DNA of 64,000 nt from Algoriphagus sediminis (GTDB taxonomy: Bacteria > Bacteroidota > Bacteroidia > Cytophagales > Cyclobacteriaceae). The position numbers and the translations under genes were made by a program. This document shows positions 8,733 to 17,016 of the stretch, piece after piece; the first letter of the stretch is position 1, and the number at the start of each line of letters is the position of its first letter. The stretch covers positions 62,001 through 126,000 of the forward strand of contig NZ_JAUEPH010000006.1 in NCBI RefSeq assembly GCF_030403435.1. Reading direction: 5' to 3'. Under the pieces are notes generated by a model. The model saw only the letters and a list, made by a program, of their open reading frames with translations. It had not been told where the DNA came from and searched no databases.

Positions 8733-9790
8733 TTCTTTATCCAGTTTTCCAATTCTTCTGCTCCCTCCAGCAGGCTGAAGCAGTTAGGTATATTTTCTTT
8801 TTTGGCTACCGCCAAAGCTTGATTGCTTCTTACTCCAGACGCGCAAAAGAATATTTTCATTCCCTTAGACGGGATTTCTCCAATCATTTGAGTCAATTGA
8901 CTCAAAGGGATTTCTGAGACATTCGCTTTTTCAATTCTAGGAAACTCATCGAGTTCGCGGACATCAATGAGTAGGGCTTTATCCAGATCGGTTATTTCTT
9001 CAATGGAAATTTGTACGTCCAGCTGACAATCATCCGTATCAACCAGCTCAATATTTTTTGATTCTTTGATTTTTGCGATCAGCTCCTCATTTCTTTCAAA
9101 TTCAAGGATCTTCTGGTTATGATGAAGAAGGTCATAATGTAAAAGCTTTCCGCTCAGCACTTCACCTAATCCTAAAATCATCTTTATCGCCTCAGTAGCC
9201 TGAATGGTCCCGATAATTCCTGGAAGTACTCCCAGCACCCCTATTTCATTACAGTTGGGTACATCTCCAGCTTTGGGAGGATTTGGGAAAAGGCAGCGGT
9301 AGGAGGGGCCATTTTGATAGTTGAACACAGAAACCTGACCTTCATACTTGTACAAGGATCCATGAACAAAGGGTTTGTTGATCCGAACACAGATGTCATT
9401 TATCAGATAGCGAGTGACGAAATTATCTGTGCAATCCAGAACCAGATCAAATTTCGAGAGGATGTCTTCTGCGTTTTCTAAACCTAAGTGAAAGGGGAAG
9501 CTCTGTATTTCAATGTCTGAATTAAATTTTTCCAGTTTTGACTTTGCCCTCTCAGCTTTGTTCAGACCAATGTCTTTTTCATCGAATAGAACTTGACGTT
9601 GTAAGTTCGTGAGCGATACCCGGTCTCCATCCACGATACCAATAGTCCCAATACCTGCCGCCGCAAGATACTGCAGGGCAGGACATCCCAGACCACCAGC
9701 GCCCACTATGAGCACTTTGGCAGCTTCAAGCTTCGCCTGTCCTTCTGCTCCGACTTCGGCTAATTGAATATGTCTTTGGTATCGGTTCAC
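8729..9790 (-). CDS. moeB: MoeB/ThiF-type adenylyltransferase fused to a rhodanese domain
   Basis: The N-terminal E1-like domain has VLIVGAGGLGCP (ATP-binding loop) and the R-Q and D-C-T-D-N-F adenylation motifs. The C-terminal 90 residues form a rhodanese domain with a CASGVR active-site loop. The enzyme should adenylate the Gly-Gly end of MoaD and pass sulfur to it. The zinc tetracysteine of MoeB is missing: only one Cys remains in the PSYRC segment and no second CxxC is found. I chose the GTG at 9790, eight bases after a GGAGG sequence and just past the moaD stop. An upstream ATG at 9841 would only add residues that read moaD in another frame. Confidence 0.9.
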   Translation of the reverse strand: MNRYQRHIQLAEVGAEGQAKLEAAKVLIVGAGGLGCPALQYLAAAGIGTIGIVDGDRVSLTNLQRQVLFDEKDIGLNKAERAKSKLEKFNSDIEIQSFPFHLGLENAEDILSKFDLVLDCTDNFVTRYLINDICVRINKPFVHGSLYKYEGQVSVFNYQNGPSYRCLFPNPPKAGDVPNCNEIGVLGVLPGIIGTIQATEAIKMILGLGEVLSGKLLHYDLLHHNQKILEFERNEELIAKIKESKNIELVDTDDCQLDVQISIEEITDLDKALLIDVRELDEFPRIEKANVSEIPLSQLTQMIGEIPSKGMKIFFCASGVRSNQALAVAKKENIPNCFSLLEGAEELENWIKK

Positions 9791-9794
9791 TTTC

Positions 9795-10028
9795 TCATCC
9801 TCCGGAAAATGGTGGAAAAACATCGATATCCAATTCTTCAATTGGAGCTTCCGATTTTAGAATTTTATTCTTTTGTGCCAACTGAAATGTAGTCTCCTTC
9901 AGTTGCGGTTTTTGAAGGATAAGCTCCCTGATTAAATCTCCGGCATTTTGGGAATTGACTTGAAGTTTTTCAGAGTTTCTTCCCAAAACTTCAGAAAGCT
10001 TTCCATGATATCTGAATTCGATTTTCAT
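9795..10028 (-). CDS. moaD: Molybdopterin synthase sulfur carrier subunit MoaD
   Basis: The 77-residue ubiquitin-like protein ends in FPPFSGG, the Gly-Gly tail that is adenylated and thiocarboxylated before sulfur transfer to molybdopterin. Length and tail fit MoaD or the closely related ThiS, and the neighbours moeB and moaE decide for MoaD. It begins three bases after the transporter stop. The last codons contain GGAGG, which serves as ribosome binding site for moeB downstream. Confidence 0.93.
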   Translation of the reverse strand: MKIEFRYHGKLSEVLGRNSEKLQVNSQNAGDLIRELILQKPQLKETTFQLAQKNKILKSEAPIEELDIDVFPPFSGG

Positions 10029-10031
10029 TGC

Positions 10032-10775
10032 TTAAAAGAGTAATAGTTTAACAGATGCTGTGATCAGAACAGTAGCCAGTGCATATTCCAAAACCCGATT
10101 ATTCCATCTTTGACTTCCCAGATAGCTGCCGGCTAAACCTCCCAAAACAGCGATAACAACCATCAATGCCGAAATGGGATAGAGCTCCACTCCGGAAGTA
10201 AATTGACCGATAATTCCTGCTGCAGAATTCACCCAGATAAATAAAGCTGAAACAGCAGCGGCTTCTTTCATGTTTCCCCAGTGTAGGAGAAGAATGATTG
10301 GGGTGAGAATAATCCCTCCCCCGATTCCGATCAAACCTGAAAAGAAACCAACCAAGGCCCCAAGGACAAAGGCCTGGATAAATTTGATGGATTTGGTTGG
10401 GTCTTGCTTTTCTGTCTTCTGCCAAAGCATTCTTGCTACAGCAAAGATTAAAAGCACCCCTAATACTTTTTTATAGAGGTTAGGATCCAATTGAGTCATT
10501 CCTCCTAGAAATGCTGCAGGAATTGAAGCCATAGCAAAAGGCCAAAATAAGTCCTTCCGGAAATGACCTGCTTTTTGATAATGATAAAAAGCCACTCCAG
10601 CCACGAATAGATTCAAAAGCAAAGCGGTTTGTTTCATGGTCTCATTTGGGAAGCTAAAAAGAGCCATGAGTGCTAAATACCCACTTGCCCCTCCATGGCC
10701 CACGCTGGCATAGAGAAAGGATAGTACCGGTAAAATCACCAGAAATAAGACCAAAGTGCCAGTAGCTATTTCCAT
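10032..10775 (-). CDS. TSUP (TauE/SafE) family membrane transporter
   Basis: The 247-residue protein is almost entirely hydrophobic and shows the two family repeats: VGHGGASGYLA near residue 26 and GLIGIGGGIILTPIIL near 145. About eight membrane helices can be drawn. TSUP proteins export or import small sulfur-containing anions such as sulfite, sulfoacetate or thiosulfate. It sits inside the cofactor operon between the ModE-like gene (10-base overlap) and moaD. A role in sulfur supply or anion movement for cofactor synthesis is inference; its substrate cannot be read from sequence. Confidence 0.87.
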   Translation of the reverse strand: MEIATGTLVLFLVILPVLSFLYASVGHGGASGYLALMALFSFPNETMKQTALLLNLFVAGVAFYHYQKAGHFRKDLFWPFAMASIPAAFLGGMTQLDPNLYKKVLGVLLIFAVARMLWQKTEKQDPTKSIKFIQAFVLGALVGFFSGLIGIGGGIILTPIILLLHWGNMKEAAAVSALFIWVNSAAGIIGQFTSGVELYPISALMVVIAVLGGLAGSYLGSQRWNNRVLEYALATVLITASVKLLLF

Positions 10776-11110
10776 AACTCCTCGTGTTTTTGGATGTAGC
10801 TCTGCATTTTTTCTGAGAATTCACGTTGCAAACCAGAATAAAATTCCAGAAGCTGTAAACCGTAGGCCGTGATTTTGGTACCACCACCTTTGGCACCGCC
10901 CTTTTTCAACAAGACCACTTCTTCTTTCGCTAATTCATTAATCTGATGAATAAGCCTCCATGCCTTCCGATAAGAAATTCCGGTTTGTTTGGCTGCCCCA
11001 TTTAGAGAACCCGTTTCCTGAATGGCATTCAGTAACTGAAGGTGACCTTTACCCATGAATTTTTCACCTTCGAGCTCTACCCAGATTCTGCCTTTGACCT
11101 TAGCTTCCAT
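10766..11110 (-). CDS. ModE-type winged-helix regulator, DNA-binding domain only
   Basis: The 114-residue protein matches the ModE N-terminal domain. It has LLNAIQETGSLNGAAKQTGISYRKAW as helix-turn-helix (written here only as a landmark, residues 26-51 approximately, key residues GS, AA, SY, AW) followed by a wing rich in Gly (KKGGAKGGGTKIT). The molybdate-binding MOP domains of full ModE are absent, so how it senses molybdenum is unknown. Its gene overlaps moeA by 11 bases and the TSUP gene by 10. A ModE-like palindrome upstream of moeA suggests that it controls its own operon. Confidence 0.85.
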   Translation of the reverse strand: MEAKVKGRIWVELEGEKFMGKGHLQLLNAIQETGSLNGAAKQTGISYRKAWRLIHQINELAKEEVVLLKKGGAKGGGTKITAYGLQLLEFYSGLQREFSEKMQSYIQKHEELWK

Positions 11111-12284
11111 AGGGGAGAATTATGGTTTCTACGAGGTCTCCGGCTAGAACTTCCGTTACCTCAGCTGGGATATAGACTAGAGCATTTGCTTTCGCAAAGC
11201 TAATCATCGTGCTGCTCGCCTGATGATCTAAAATTTCAACTGAATTATTATTTACACGGGCTTTAAGGAATAAGGCCCTACCAAATTTATTCTCATAATC
11301 CTGAGCAATTGGAAATTTCACTCGAAGTAATCCCGGATGTTCAGCGGACTTGAAGAGGTCGATCAATAAGTTCACATAGACGTAGAAACAAGTCAGAGTC
11401 GATGCTGGATTTCCCGGCAATGCAAAGACATAGGTTCCACCTCGTTTTCCGAAAAACAGGGGTTTACCTGGTTTTTGAAGAACCTTGTAAAATAGCTCTT
11501 CCACTTCCAGAGCTTTCAGTGCTTGGCCTACAAAATCATATTCACCAACGGATATTCCACCCGAGAGCAATACCAAATTATTTTCGTCAAGAGCAGTTCT
11601 AAGTTTGGAAATTGTATCCTCAAGATTATCTCTGACGGTGATTTTATTGATTTCCTGAATTCCTTTGGATTTCAATGCTGCTTCGATTACAGCGCTATTG
11701 CTTTCGTAAATTTGTCCTTCTTTAAGGGTCTGCCCACTCTCTACCAGCTCATTGCCTGTCACGATGATGGCAGCCTTCATATTTTTCACCACTTCCACTT
11801 CCTGAATTCCCAGACTTTTCAATAAGCCAAGAGAAGAGGGATTGATGGTGTGCCCCTTATCCAATGGGATTGATCCTTTGGCGATTTGTTCACCGATATT
11901 TCTGATGAAATCACCGGTTTTCGGTTCAGCTTCTAGCTTCAGTTGATCTCCTTCCCTAGAAACTTTTTCCTGAATGACTATAGAATTCGCAGAATTAGGA
12001 ACTCGAGCACCGGTAAATATTCTTGAGGCCTGACCAGGTTTAAGTGTTATATCTATCGGATCACCTGCCTTTACTTCTCCAATTACTTCATAACTGTCAG
12101 AATCATGAAGATTTAACGCATATCCATCCATGGCAGACTGCCGGAAGGAGGGAAGATTCAGAGGGGAAGCGACTCCTTTACTTAATGTTCGACCTATGGC
12201 GTTTTTCAGCGAAATTACTTCTGTCCCTGAAAATGATTTTACACTATCTCTAACTATTTGGATCGCGTGTTCTACTGAATTCAT
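11100..12284 (-). CDS. moeA: Molybdopterin molybdenumtransferase MoeA
   Basis: The 394-residue product has the MoeA order: PSFRQSAMDGYA near residue 40, FTGARVP, a central MoCF-like domain with VTGNEL and SGGISVGEYDFV, and the PGNPAS motif near residue 292, then a C-terminal barrel. MoeA inserts molybdate into adenylylated molybdopterin in the cytoplasm. It is the first gene of the operon. The ATG at 12284 lies five bases inside the downstream edge of a ModE-type palindrome. No MogA/MoaB-type adenylyltransferase was found in the window. Confidence 0.94.
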   Translation of the reverse strand: MNSVEHAIQIVRDSVKSFSGTEVISLKNAIGRTLSKGVASPLNLPSFRQSAMDGYALNLHDSDSYEVIGEVKAGDPIDITLKPGQASRIFTGARVPNSANSIVIQEKVSREGDQLKLEAEPKTGDFIRNIGEQIAKGSIPLDKGHTINPSSLGLLKSLGIQEVEVVKNMKAAIIVTGNELVESGQTLKEGQIYESNSAVIEAALKSKGIQEINKITVRDNLEDTISKLRTALDENNLVLLSGGISVGEYDFVGQALKALEVEELFYKVLQKPGKPLFFGKRGGTYVFALPGNPASTLTCFYVYVNLLIDLFKSAEHPGLLRVKFPIAQDYENKFGRALFLKARVNNNSVEILDHQASSTMISFAKANALVYIPAEVTEVLAGDLVETIILPYGS

Positions 12285-12288
12285 GAAT

Positions 12289-12318
12289 TTTCGTTATGTA
12301 AGGCTGAATATAACGAAA
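12289..12318 (-). promoter_or_regulatory. ModE-type operator upstream of moeA
   Basis: The sequence contains two inverted arms, TTTCGTTAT (12289-12297) and ATAACGAAA (12310-12318), separated by 12 bases. Read on the minus strand the core is CGTTATAT-N8-ACATAACG. As I remember it, the E. coli modA operator bound by ModE has the same half-sites and the same eight-base spacing. It ends five bases before the moeA start codon, a place that suits repression of the operon, which itself carries a ModE-type protein. Confidence 0.78.
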
Positions 12319-12373
12319 TCAATTTAGACTCAGTTTGAAAATTTGATTTGGATTGTTTTGACTAGATGAGTGG

Positions 12374-13618
12374 TTAGAACCTATCCACAGCGAACCCACT
12401 AATATCCATTCCGAATTCTTTATTTTGATGTATTTCGGATAGAATTTTCCCGGTTCCGGGAGCCATGGATATGCCCATCATGGCATGACCGCTTCCCACC
12501 AAAACATTGGCATAGCCAGGGGCAAATCCAATGTAGGGTAAGCCATCTGGGGAACATGGTCGTAGTCCTTTCCAGATCTGCTCTTTTTCAGGAAATTTGG
12601 CTTGAAAGTCGGGGTAATATCGATTGATGGTTTCATAAATGCCTTTGACCCGATTAATGTTTACCGATTGATCAGTGCCGGCGATTTCCATGGTTCCTCC
12701 AAATCTCACCTGCTTACCATAAGGACTTACTGCCACTTTCATTTCTGTCAGTATGGTCGCTTGGCGAATTTCTGGTTTGTTTTCTTGAATAAAGGAATAA
12801 CCTTTTCCCCCCATCATCGGTAGCGAAAAGCCGAGCATTTTTGCAAGTTCACCCGACCAGGAACCTCCGCAAAGCATCACTTTTGCCGCTTCGAACTTTC
12901 CCTGATCAGTCAATACCGCGTGGACTTTTCTTCCCAACTTTTCAAATCCCAATACCTGTGTTTCTGTCATAAATCGGACACCTTTTTCTTCCAGATATTT
13001 TTTCAGAAAACTGTATAGGGCTCCGGGATCCAGATGGGCATCTCCTGGGAAAAGTACAGCACCTCGAGCCATAACTTCAAGATTGGGCTCCACTTTTTGA
13101 ATATCCTCCGGACTAAGAATGTCGGCTGCCAGCCCATGTTTTCTTGCCAGTTCAGCAAATTCAATTTCCTCCTTCTCCACAGCTTCGGTTTGATAGACCA
13201 TCATTAGGCCTTTTTCCTGAAGAGCAAGAGCAGCATCTGTATGCTCTTCCTTAAAATCTAAATAAAGCGACTTACTCAGAAGGCTAAGGTTTTTCAGGTA
13301 TGGGATACCTTTATTTACCTGCTTTTGATTTGCAGATTTAAAGAAAAGCATACACCATTGAGCCAGTTTATAGTCCAATCTTGGATGAATATAAAAGGGG
13401 CTTTTGGAGGAAAACATCCATGAAATTCCTTTCGCGACCATACCCGGTGCGGCTAGCGGAATGATATGACTGGGCACAATCATTCCGGCATTACCAGTGG
13501 AGCAATTGTCCTTAAGGTCGGTGCGATCGATGATGGTAACTTCTACACCTTCTTTCTGTAAAAAATAAGCTGTGAATAGCCCCACTATTCCTCCGCCGAT
13601 GATGATTGTTTGCTTCAT
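12374..13618 (-). CDS. FAD-dependent D-amino-acid oxidase, probable D-hydroxyproline oxidase
   Basis: The 414-residue protein starts with the dinucleotide-binding GGGIVGLFTAYFL and a DadA-like order of motifs (CSTGNAGMIVPSHIIPLA near residue 39 and a C-terminal GHAMMGISMAPGTG FAD-contact segment). DadA-like enzymes oxidise D-amino acids to imino acids. With a hydroxyproline epimerase, deaminase and semialdehyde dehydrogenase in the same run, oxidation of cis-4-hydroxy-D-proline to pyrroline-4-hydroxy-2-carboxylate is the likely reaction. That substrate is inferred from context. Confidence 0.82.
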   Translation of the reverse strand: MKQTIIIGGGIVGLFTAYFLQKEGVEVTIIDRTDLKDNCSTGNAGMIVPSHIIPLAAPGMVAKGISWMFSSKSPFYIHPRLDYKLAQWCMLFFKSANQKQVNKGIPYLKNLSLLSKSLYLDFKEEHTDAALALQEKGLMMVYQTEAVEKEEIEFAELARKHGLAADILSPEDIQKVEPNLEVMARGAVLFPGDAHLDPGALYSFLKKYLEEKGVRFMTETQVLGFEKLGRKVHAVLTDQGKFEAAKVMLCGGSWSGELAKMLGFSLPMMGGKGYSFIQENKPEIRQATILTEMKVAVSPYGKQVRFGGTMEIAGTDQSVNINRVKGIYETINRYYPDFQAKFPEKEQIWKGLRPCSPDGLPYIGFAPGYANVLVGSGHAMMGISMAPGTGKILSEIHQNKEFGMDISGFAVDRF

Positions 13619-13640
13619 TTATTGAGAGTATAGCACGTGA

Positions 13641-14687
13641 TTAGTCCTCTTGTCCTAATGAATATGAGACACAGTTATCAATAATTTGCTTTTGAAATTC
13701 CTCATCATCTTTCAGAATTTCAAAAAACTCTGAAATGAACCTTTCGGCTTCTTTGACTTGACCTTTTGGGATTTCATCATTTAGGCCTTCTATAAGTCCC
13801 ATTATTTTTGACTCTTTTGAAAGAAATAGGTCTTTCACAAAAGCTAAAAGCTCTGGGTCTTGACATACTCCTAGGTATAACCTCTCTTTTGTACTTTCAA
13901 TTGGTAGACGATCGTACGGTTTGGCATATGGTGCATCAACAAAACCTGCCTGGTCAAAGTCATAAGGTATTGCAACCAGTTTTTGATCTTCTCTTTCCAT
14001 GACTTTGACGTTATGTTGGGTGGTATTTGACCAATCAGTATTGCCTACCATAAAGGCGAAAATATCCTGTTTTAGCGAAGCTGTATCATTGAGTAAATCT
14101 GGTCGGATAATTCTTAGATCAGTTATTTGTCCTCCAAACCTTTCTGCGGCCTTATCATCATCTTCAATTAGAAAAGCAGGCAATTCATAAGTTTTTGGTT
14201 TTCGTTTGCTTTCATCCGTCAGACCAAGATTCACTGAGGTTGTCTTGAAATGATAAGGAGTGATTTCTTCATAAAACTTATAAATAAGGTATTCTTTTCT
14301 GACCAAAGCTAGATAGCTATTAAACTCCTCACAAGGGACAACTAACTTGAGTGCTTTTTCTCCCTCAAACAGAGTGTTTTTGGAGGCTTCTTCTTCAATT
14401 TTTATTCGGATAGGAGGAAAATCACAGCGGGTTCTCCGCGAATTTCCTCTGGCTCTGACCAACACCTCCAAGGAGTCCCAATCACTACCCTGAGTTGTAT
14501 AATGAAGTATCGAAGGGAAATAGACCGTGTCTGATTCAGATTGTTGGAGTTCTTCGATTGAAAACGCCAACTTGATTTTAATGGGTTCAGAAGCACTAAA
14601 TAGAGATTCATTTGCTTGAGCCCTGCCTTCATTCGGCAAACAGAATAGGGTGGACATGAAAAGAAAGAAAGTAAAAATTGATTTCAT
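13641..14687 (-). CDS. Secreted CotH-kinase-like protein
   Basis: I chose the ATG at 14687 because it gives a signal peptide ending GRAQA; an ATG at 14708 adds seven polar residues. Landmarks are an LVRARGNSRR segment (Arg-Gly-Asn-Ser as in CotH-type proteins), a central FMVGNTDWSNTTQHNVK segment and, soon after, IPYDFDQAG. The last two resemble the catalytic-loop and metal-binding Asp motifs of CotH kinases, which phosphorylate proteins outside the cytoplasm. The match is by eye and remote. It lies between the epimerase and oxidase genes with 22-26 base gaps, so it is probably co-transcribed with the hydroxyproline genes without an obvious role in the pathway. Confidence 0.48.
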   Translation of the reverse strand: MKSIFTFFLFMSTLFCLPNEGRAQANESLFSASEPIKIKLAFSIEELQQSESDTVYFPSILHYTTQGSDWDSLEVLVRARGNSRRTRCDFPPIRIKIEEEASKNTLFEGEKALKLVVPCEEFNSYLALVRKEYLIYKFYEEITPYHFKTTSVNLGLTDESKRKPKTYELPAFLIEDDDKAAERFGGQITDLRIIRPDLLNDTASLKQDIFAFMVGNTDWSNTTQHNVKVMEREDQKLVAIPYDFDQAGFVDAPYAKPYDRLPIESTKERLYLGVCQDPELLAFVKDLFLSKESKIMGLIEGLNDEIPKGQVKEAERFISEFFEILKDDEEFQKQIIDNCVSYSLGQED

Positions 14688-14734
14688 TTTAATCTGTTGT
14701 CTTTTCATAATTGGGATGTCCTGATTATCAACAA

Positions 14735-15124
14735 TTAATTCTCAAGTCTGCTTTTAAGCCATAATTCTGCGTCCTCTTTTCTTCCAAAAATCTCATAAGG
14801 AACGGGTTGCTTCTGAAGAGCGAAAATTCCCTTCAAAATCATTCTTACCGCTGGATTCGAAATCACATAAGCTGTTCCCAAACAGTACTCTCTCATCAGG
14901 TCTTCGTTTTCCTTCAGCCAATCTGCCTGCATTTTCTGATGCTTAAAGGAAGGTAAGGATGCTTTACTTGCATCGAATAATATTGCCAGCTTTTTCTGGT
15001 GTCTGTAACAGTTTTTATTCCCATCAAGATAAGCCTGAAAATTTTCGTCGGTACTCTTTTGACCAGTAAATCGAACGTAGATTATCGGAAATTTGGACTC
15101 ATCTATTTCTGCGTATGGTTTCAT
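14735..15124 (-). CDS. Small cytoplasmic protein, possibly SpoIIAA/STAS-like
   Basis: The start at 15124 (MKPYAEID) is preferred over an ATG at 15169 because the upstream residues look non-coding. The 129-residue protein begins with strands (FPIIYVRFTG), then a helix, a strand LAILFDASKA, and further alternating helices and strands ending FGRKEDAELWLKSR. This alpha/beta order, with a strand leading into D-A-S, recalls SpoIIAA-like and STAS-like proteins of Bacteroidota. I cannot assign a function. It sits in the hydroxyproline gene run. Confidence 0.5.
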   Translation of the reverse strand: MKPYAEIDESKFPIIYVRFTGQKSTDENFQAYLDGNKNCYRHQKKLAILFDASKASLPSFKHQKMQADWLKENEDLMREYCLGTAYVISNPAVRMILKGIFALQKQPVPYEIFGRKEDAELWLKSRLEN

Positions 15125-15185
15125 TTTTTTTAGTGTAAAGTCTAAAATACAAAGTTCTAGACTTGTCATGTTGTTCTGACTGCTG

Positions 15186-16184
15186 TCAAATTACCTGAAA
15201 TCCATGTACATAGGGGTCATCATCATCTAAAATGATGGTGTTATATCCATAAACTTTGGCCCAGCCTTCTATGCTAGGAATGATAGCTGGCTTCCCTCCA
15301 ATTTCTGTTACCTCTTCGATTCGACCAATAAATTTCGATCCAATGAAACTCTCATGAACGAACTCTTCTCCGGCTTTCAGTTTTCCTTTTGCATGCCATT
15401 GGGCCATGCGAGCCGAAGTACCAGTACCACAAGGAGACCGGTCAATGGCTTTGTCTCCATAGAAAACTGCATTTCTAGCGGTGCTGTTAGAATCCATCGT
15501 TTTTCCTGTCCAAAGGATGTGAGAAAGTCCTGAAATCTCAGGATGATCTGGATGAACGAAGTCGTATTTTTCATTCATTCTTTTTCGTAAGCTTCTGGAC
15601 ATTGCGATCAGCTCTTCTGCTTTGTAATTCTCAATTCCGGAAAAGTTTTCCTGAGGATCCACGATGCAGTAAAAATTTCCTCCATAGGCTACATCAACAG
15701 TGAGTTTACCCAGATGCTCACTTTCTATTTCCAGGGCGTCATTAGCTAAGAAGCTTTTCACATTAGTGAGTTTGACTGACTTTACTTTTTTGCCCTCCTG
15801 CTTGTACTCGATTAGGACCAAACCAGCAGGGGTCTCCATTCTTAGGATTCCTGGGGTTTTGGGAAAAATCAGTCCTTCTTCAATGGCAATGGTCACAGTT
15901 CCGATCGTACCATGGCCACACATGGCAAGGCAGCCAGAGGTTTCGATAAAAAGCACTGCAAAATCATTTTCTGGATTATGAGGTGGAAAGAGCATAGAGC
16001 CAGACATCATGTCATGACCCCTAGGTTCGAACATAAGCCCTGTTCGAATCCAGTCAAAATGCTTAAGGAAGTAATCCCGCTTTTCGAGCATATTTTTACC
16101 TTCCAGGAAAGGAACTCCACCTGAAACTACCCGAACCGGATTCCCACAGGTGTGTGCATCTATGCAGGAAAAAGTTTTTCGCAT
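15186..16184 (-). CDS. 4-Hydroxyproline 2-epimerase (proline racemase family)
   Basis: The 332-residue product has the two catalytic cysteines of the proline racemase superfamily: Cys89 in MCGHGT and Cys252 in DRSPCGTGTSA. Having both Cys points to epimerase; the related hydroxyproline dehydratases carry Ser or Thr in place of one. It should convert trans-4-hydroxy-L-proline to cis-4-hydroxy-D-proline. The ATG at 16184 is preferred because it gives the usual N-terminus (MRKTFSCIDAHTCGNP); an upstream in-frame ATG at 16262 would run into the stop region of the preceding gene. Confidence 0.92.
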   Translation of the reverse strand: MRKTFSCIDAHTCGNPVRVVSGGVPFLEGKNMLEKRDYFLKHFDWIRTGLMFEPRGHDMMSGSMLFPPHNPENDFAVLFIETSGCLAMCGHGTIGTVTIAIEEGLIFPKTPGILRMETPAGLVLIEYKQEGKKVKSVKLTNVKSFLANDALEIESEHLGKLTVDVAYGGNFYCIVDPQENFSGIENYKAEELIAMSRSLRKRMNEKYDFVHPDHPEISGLSHILWTGKTMDSNSTARNAVFYGDKAIDRSPCGTGTSARMAQWHAKGKLKAGEEFVHESFIGSKFIGRIEEVTEIGGKPAIIPSIEGWAKVYGYNTIILDDDDPYVHGFQVI

Positions 16185-16191
16185 GTATTCT

Positions 16192-16980
16192 TTATTTCGG
16201 AAACAGAAACACCAAAACTGCTCGCCAGCCCATATCTGCTTTTGCTCCGCTAGGAGCAGCAAGGTTAAACCTTGGCCCCACCACCAGTTGAATCTTTTGC
16301 TTTCCTAAGCTGGTCACGCCCGAAACAGTCGGGTTTAACCAGATTGTGGAATTCGAGGTGGTCCAGTTTTGAGTCCATTCCATATTTGCACCTATACCTG
16401 CACCTGAGGCCCAGTTGTAAGCGAAAAAAGGTTGCAAAAACATTTGATTTATATCTGGTTTATCCTCTGCTCCGGACAAACCCCAAATCTGGTTAATTAA
16501 GCCACCTACAGTGAACCCATTAAATTGTTTTAAGGCAACGGCTGTTGGTCCTAACCCAAATTGATCAGTGGCAAAAGCATCATTAGTGGCTGTAGGTACC
16601 AGGATAGCTGGTCCAGCGCCCCAAGTGAGTTTTTCCGAGTTAGTTGGAGAGAAGAAGGCAGAAACCACCGCATCTCCCAAACCCGACTGCTTAGCCCCTT
16701 CTGAGGTAATATTGTTTTGTGTGATGACAGGTAGAACTACTCGGGTAATCAAATTCCAGTTTTCATTTAACCCAATCGGAATCACGGGTTGGATATTCAG
16801 GGTATTTCTGGAACCCCGAAATTCACCTATTCCATAGTCTGTATTATTTTGGAAAGGCATGGAAATTAAGGAGGCGATGGGATTAGCCAATTTTTTTGCC
16901 AGCTCTTCAGCTTCAGTTTGAGAAAAAACTGGGGTGAGTCCCAATAGACTTACAATAATTAACAGGCTGATTTTTTTCAT
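16192..16980 (-). CDS. Outer-membrane beta-barrel protein of the hydroxyproline cluster
   Basis: The 262-residue product has a signal peptide ending VFSQ, then alternating short amphipathic strands with many Gly, Asn and aromatic residues, and ends with the strand FLFPK. It resembles the family often named neuromedin-U-like or phenol-degradation MetA-like outer-membrane transporters: it has repeated W-N/L-P-T segments and an LNIQPVIPIGL strand. A porin for hydroxyproline or peptides containing it is a fair guess from position between dehydrogenase and epimerase genes, but not proven. Confidence 0.68.
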   Translation of the reverse strand: MKKISLLIIVSLLGLTPVFSQTEAEELAKKLANPIASLISMPFQNNTDYGIGEFRGSRNTLNIQPVIPIGLNENWNLITRVVLPVITQNNITSEGAKQSGLGDAVVSAFFSPTNSEKLTWGAGPAILVPTATNDAFATDQFGLGPTAVALKQFNGFTVGGLINQIWGLSGAEDKPDINQMFLQPFFAYNWASGAGIGANMEWTQNWTTSNSTIWLNPTVSGVTSLGKQKIQLVVGPRFNLAAPSGAKADMGWRAVLVFLFPK

Positions 16981-17016
16981 CTCCTTTTTGGCTTAGTAAT
17001 GACTCTTAAAATAAAA

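Noticed and set aside
9790-9841. Longer moeB start (ATG 9841) overlapping moaD
   Set aside because: The added residues only mirror moaD in a shifted frame; GTG 9790 is preceded by GGAGG at good spacing.
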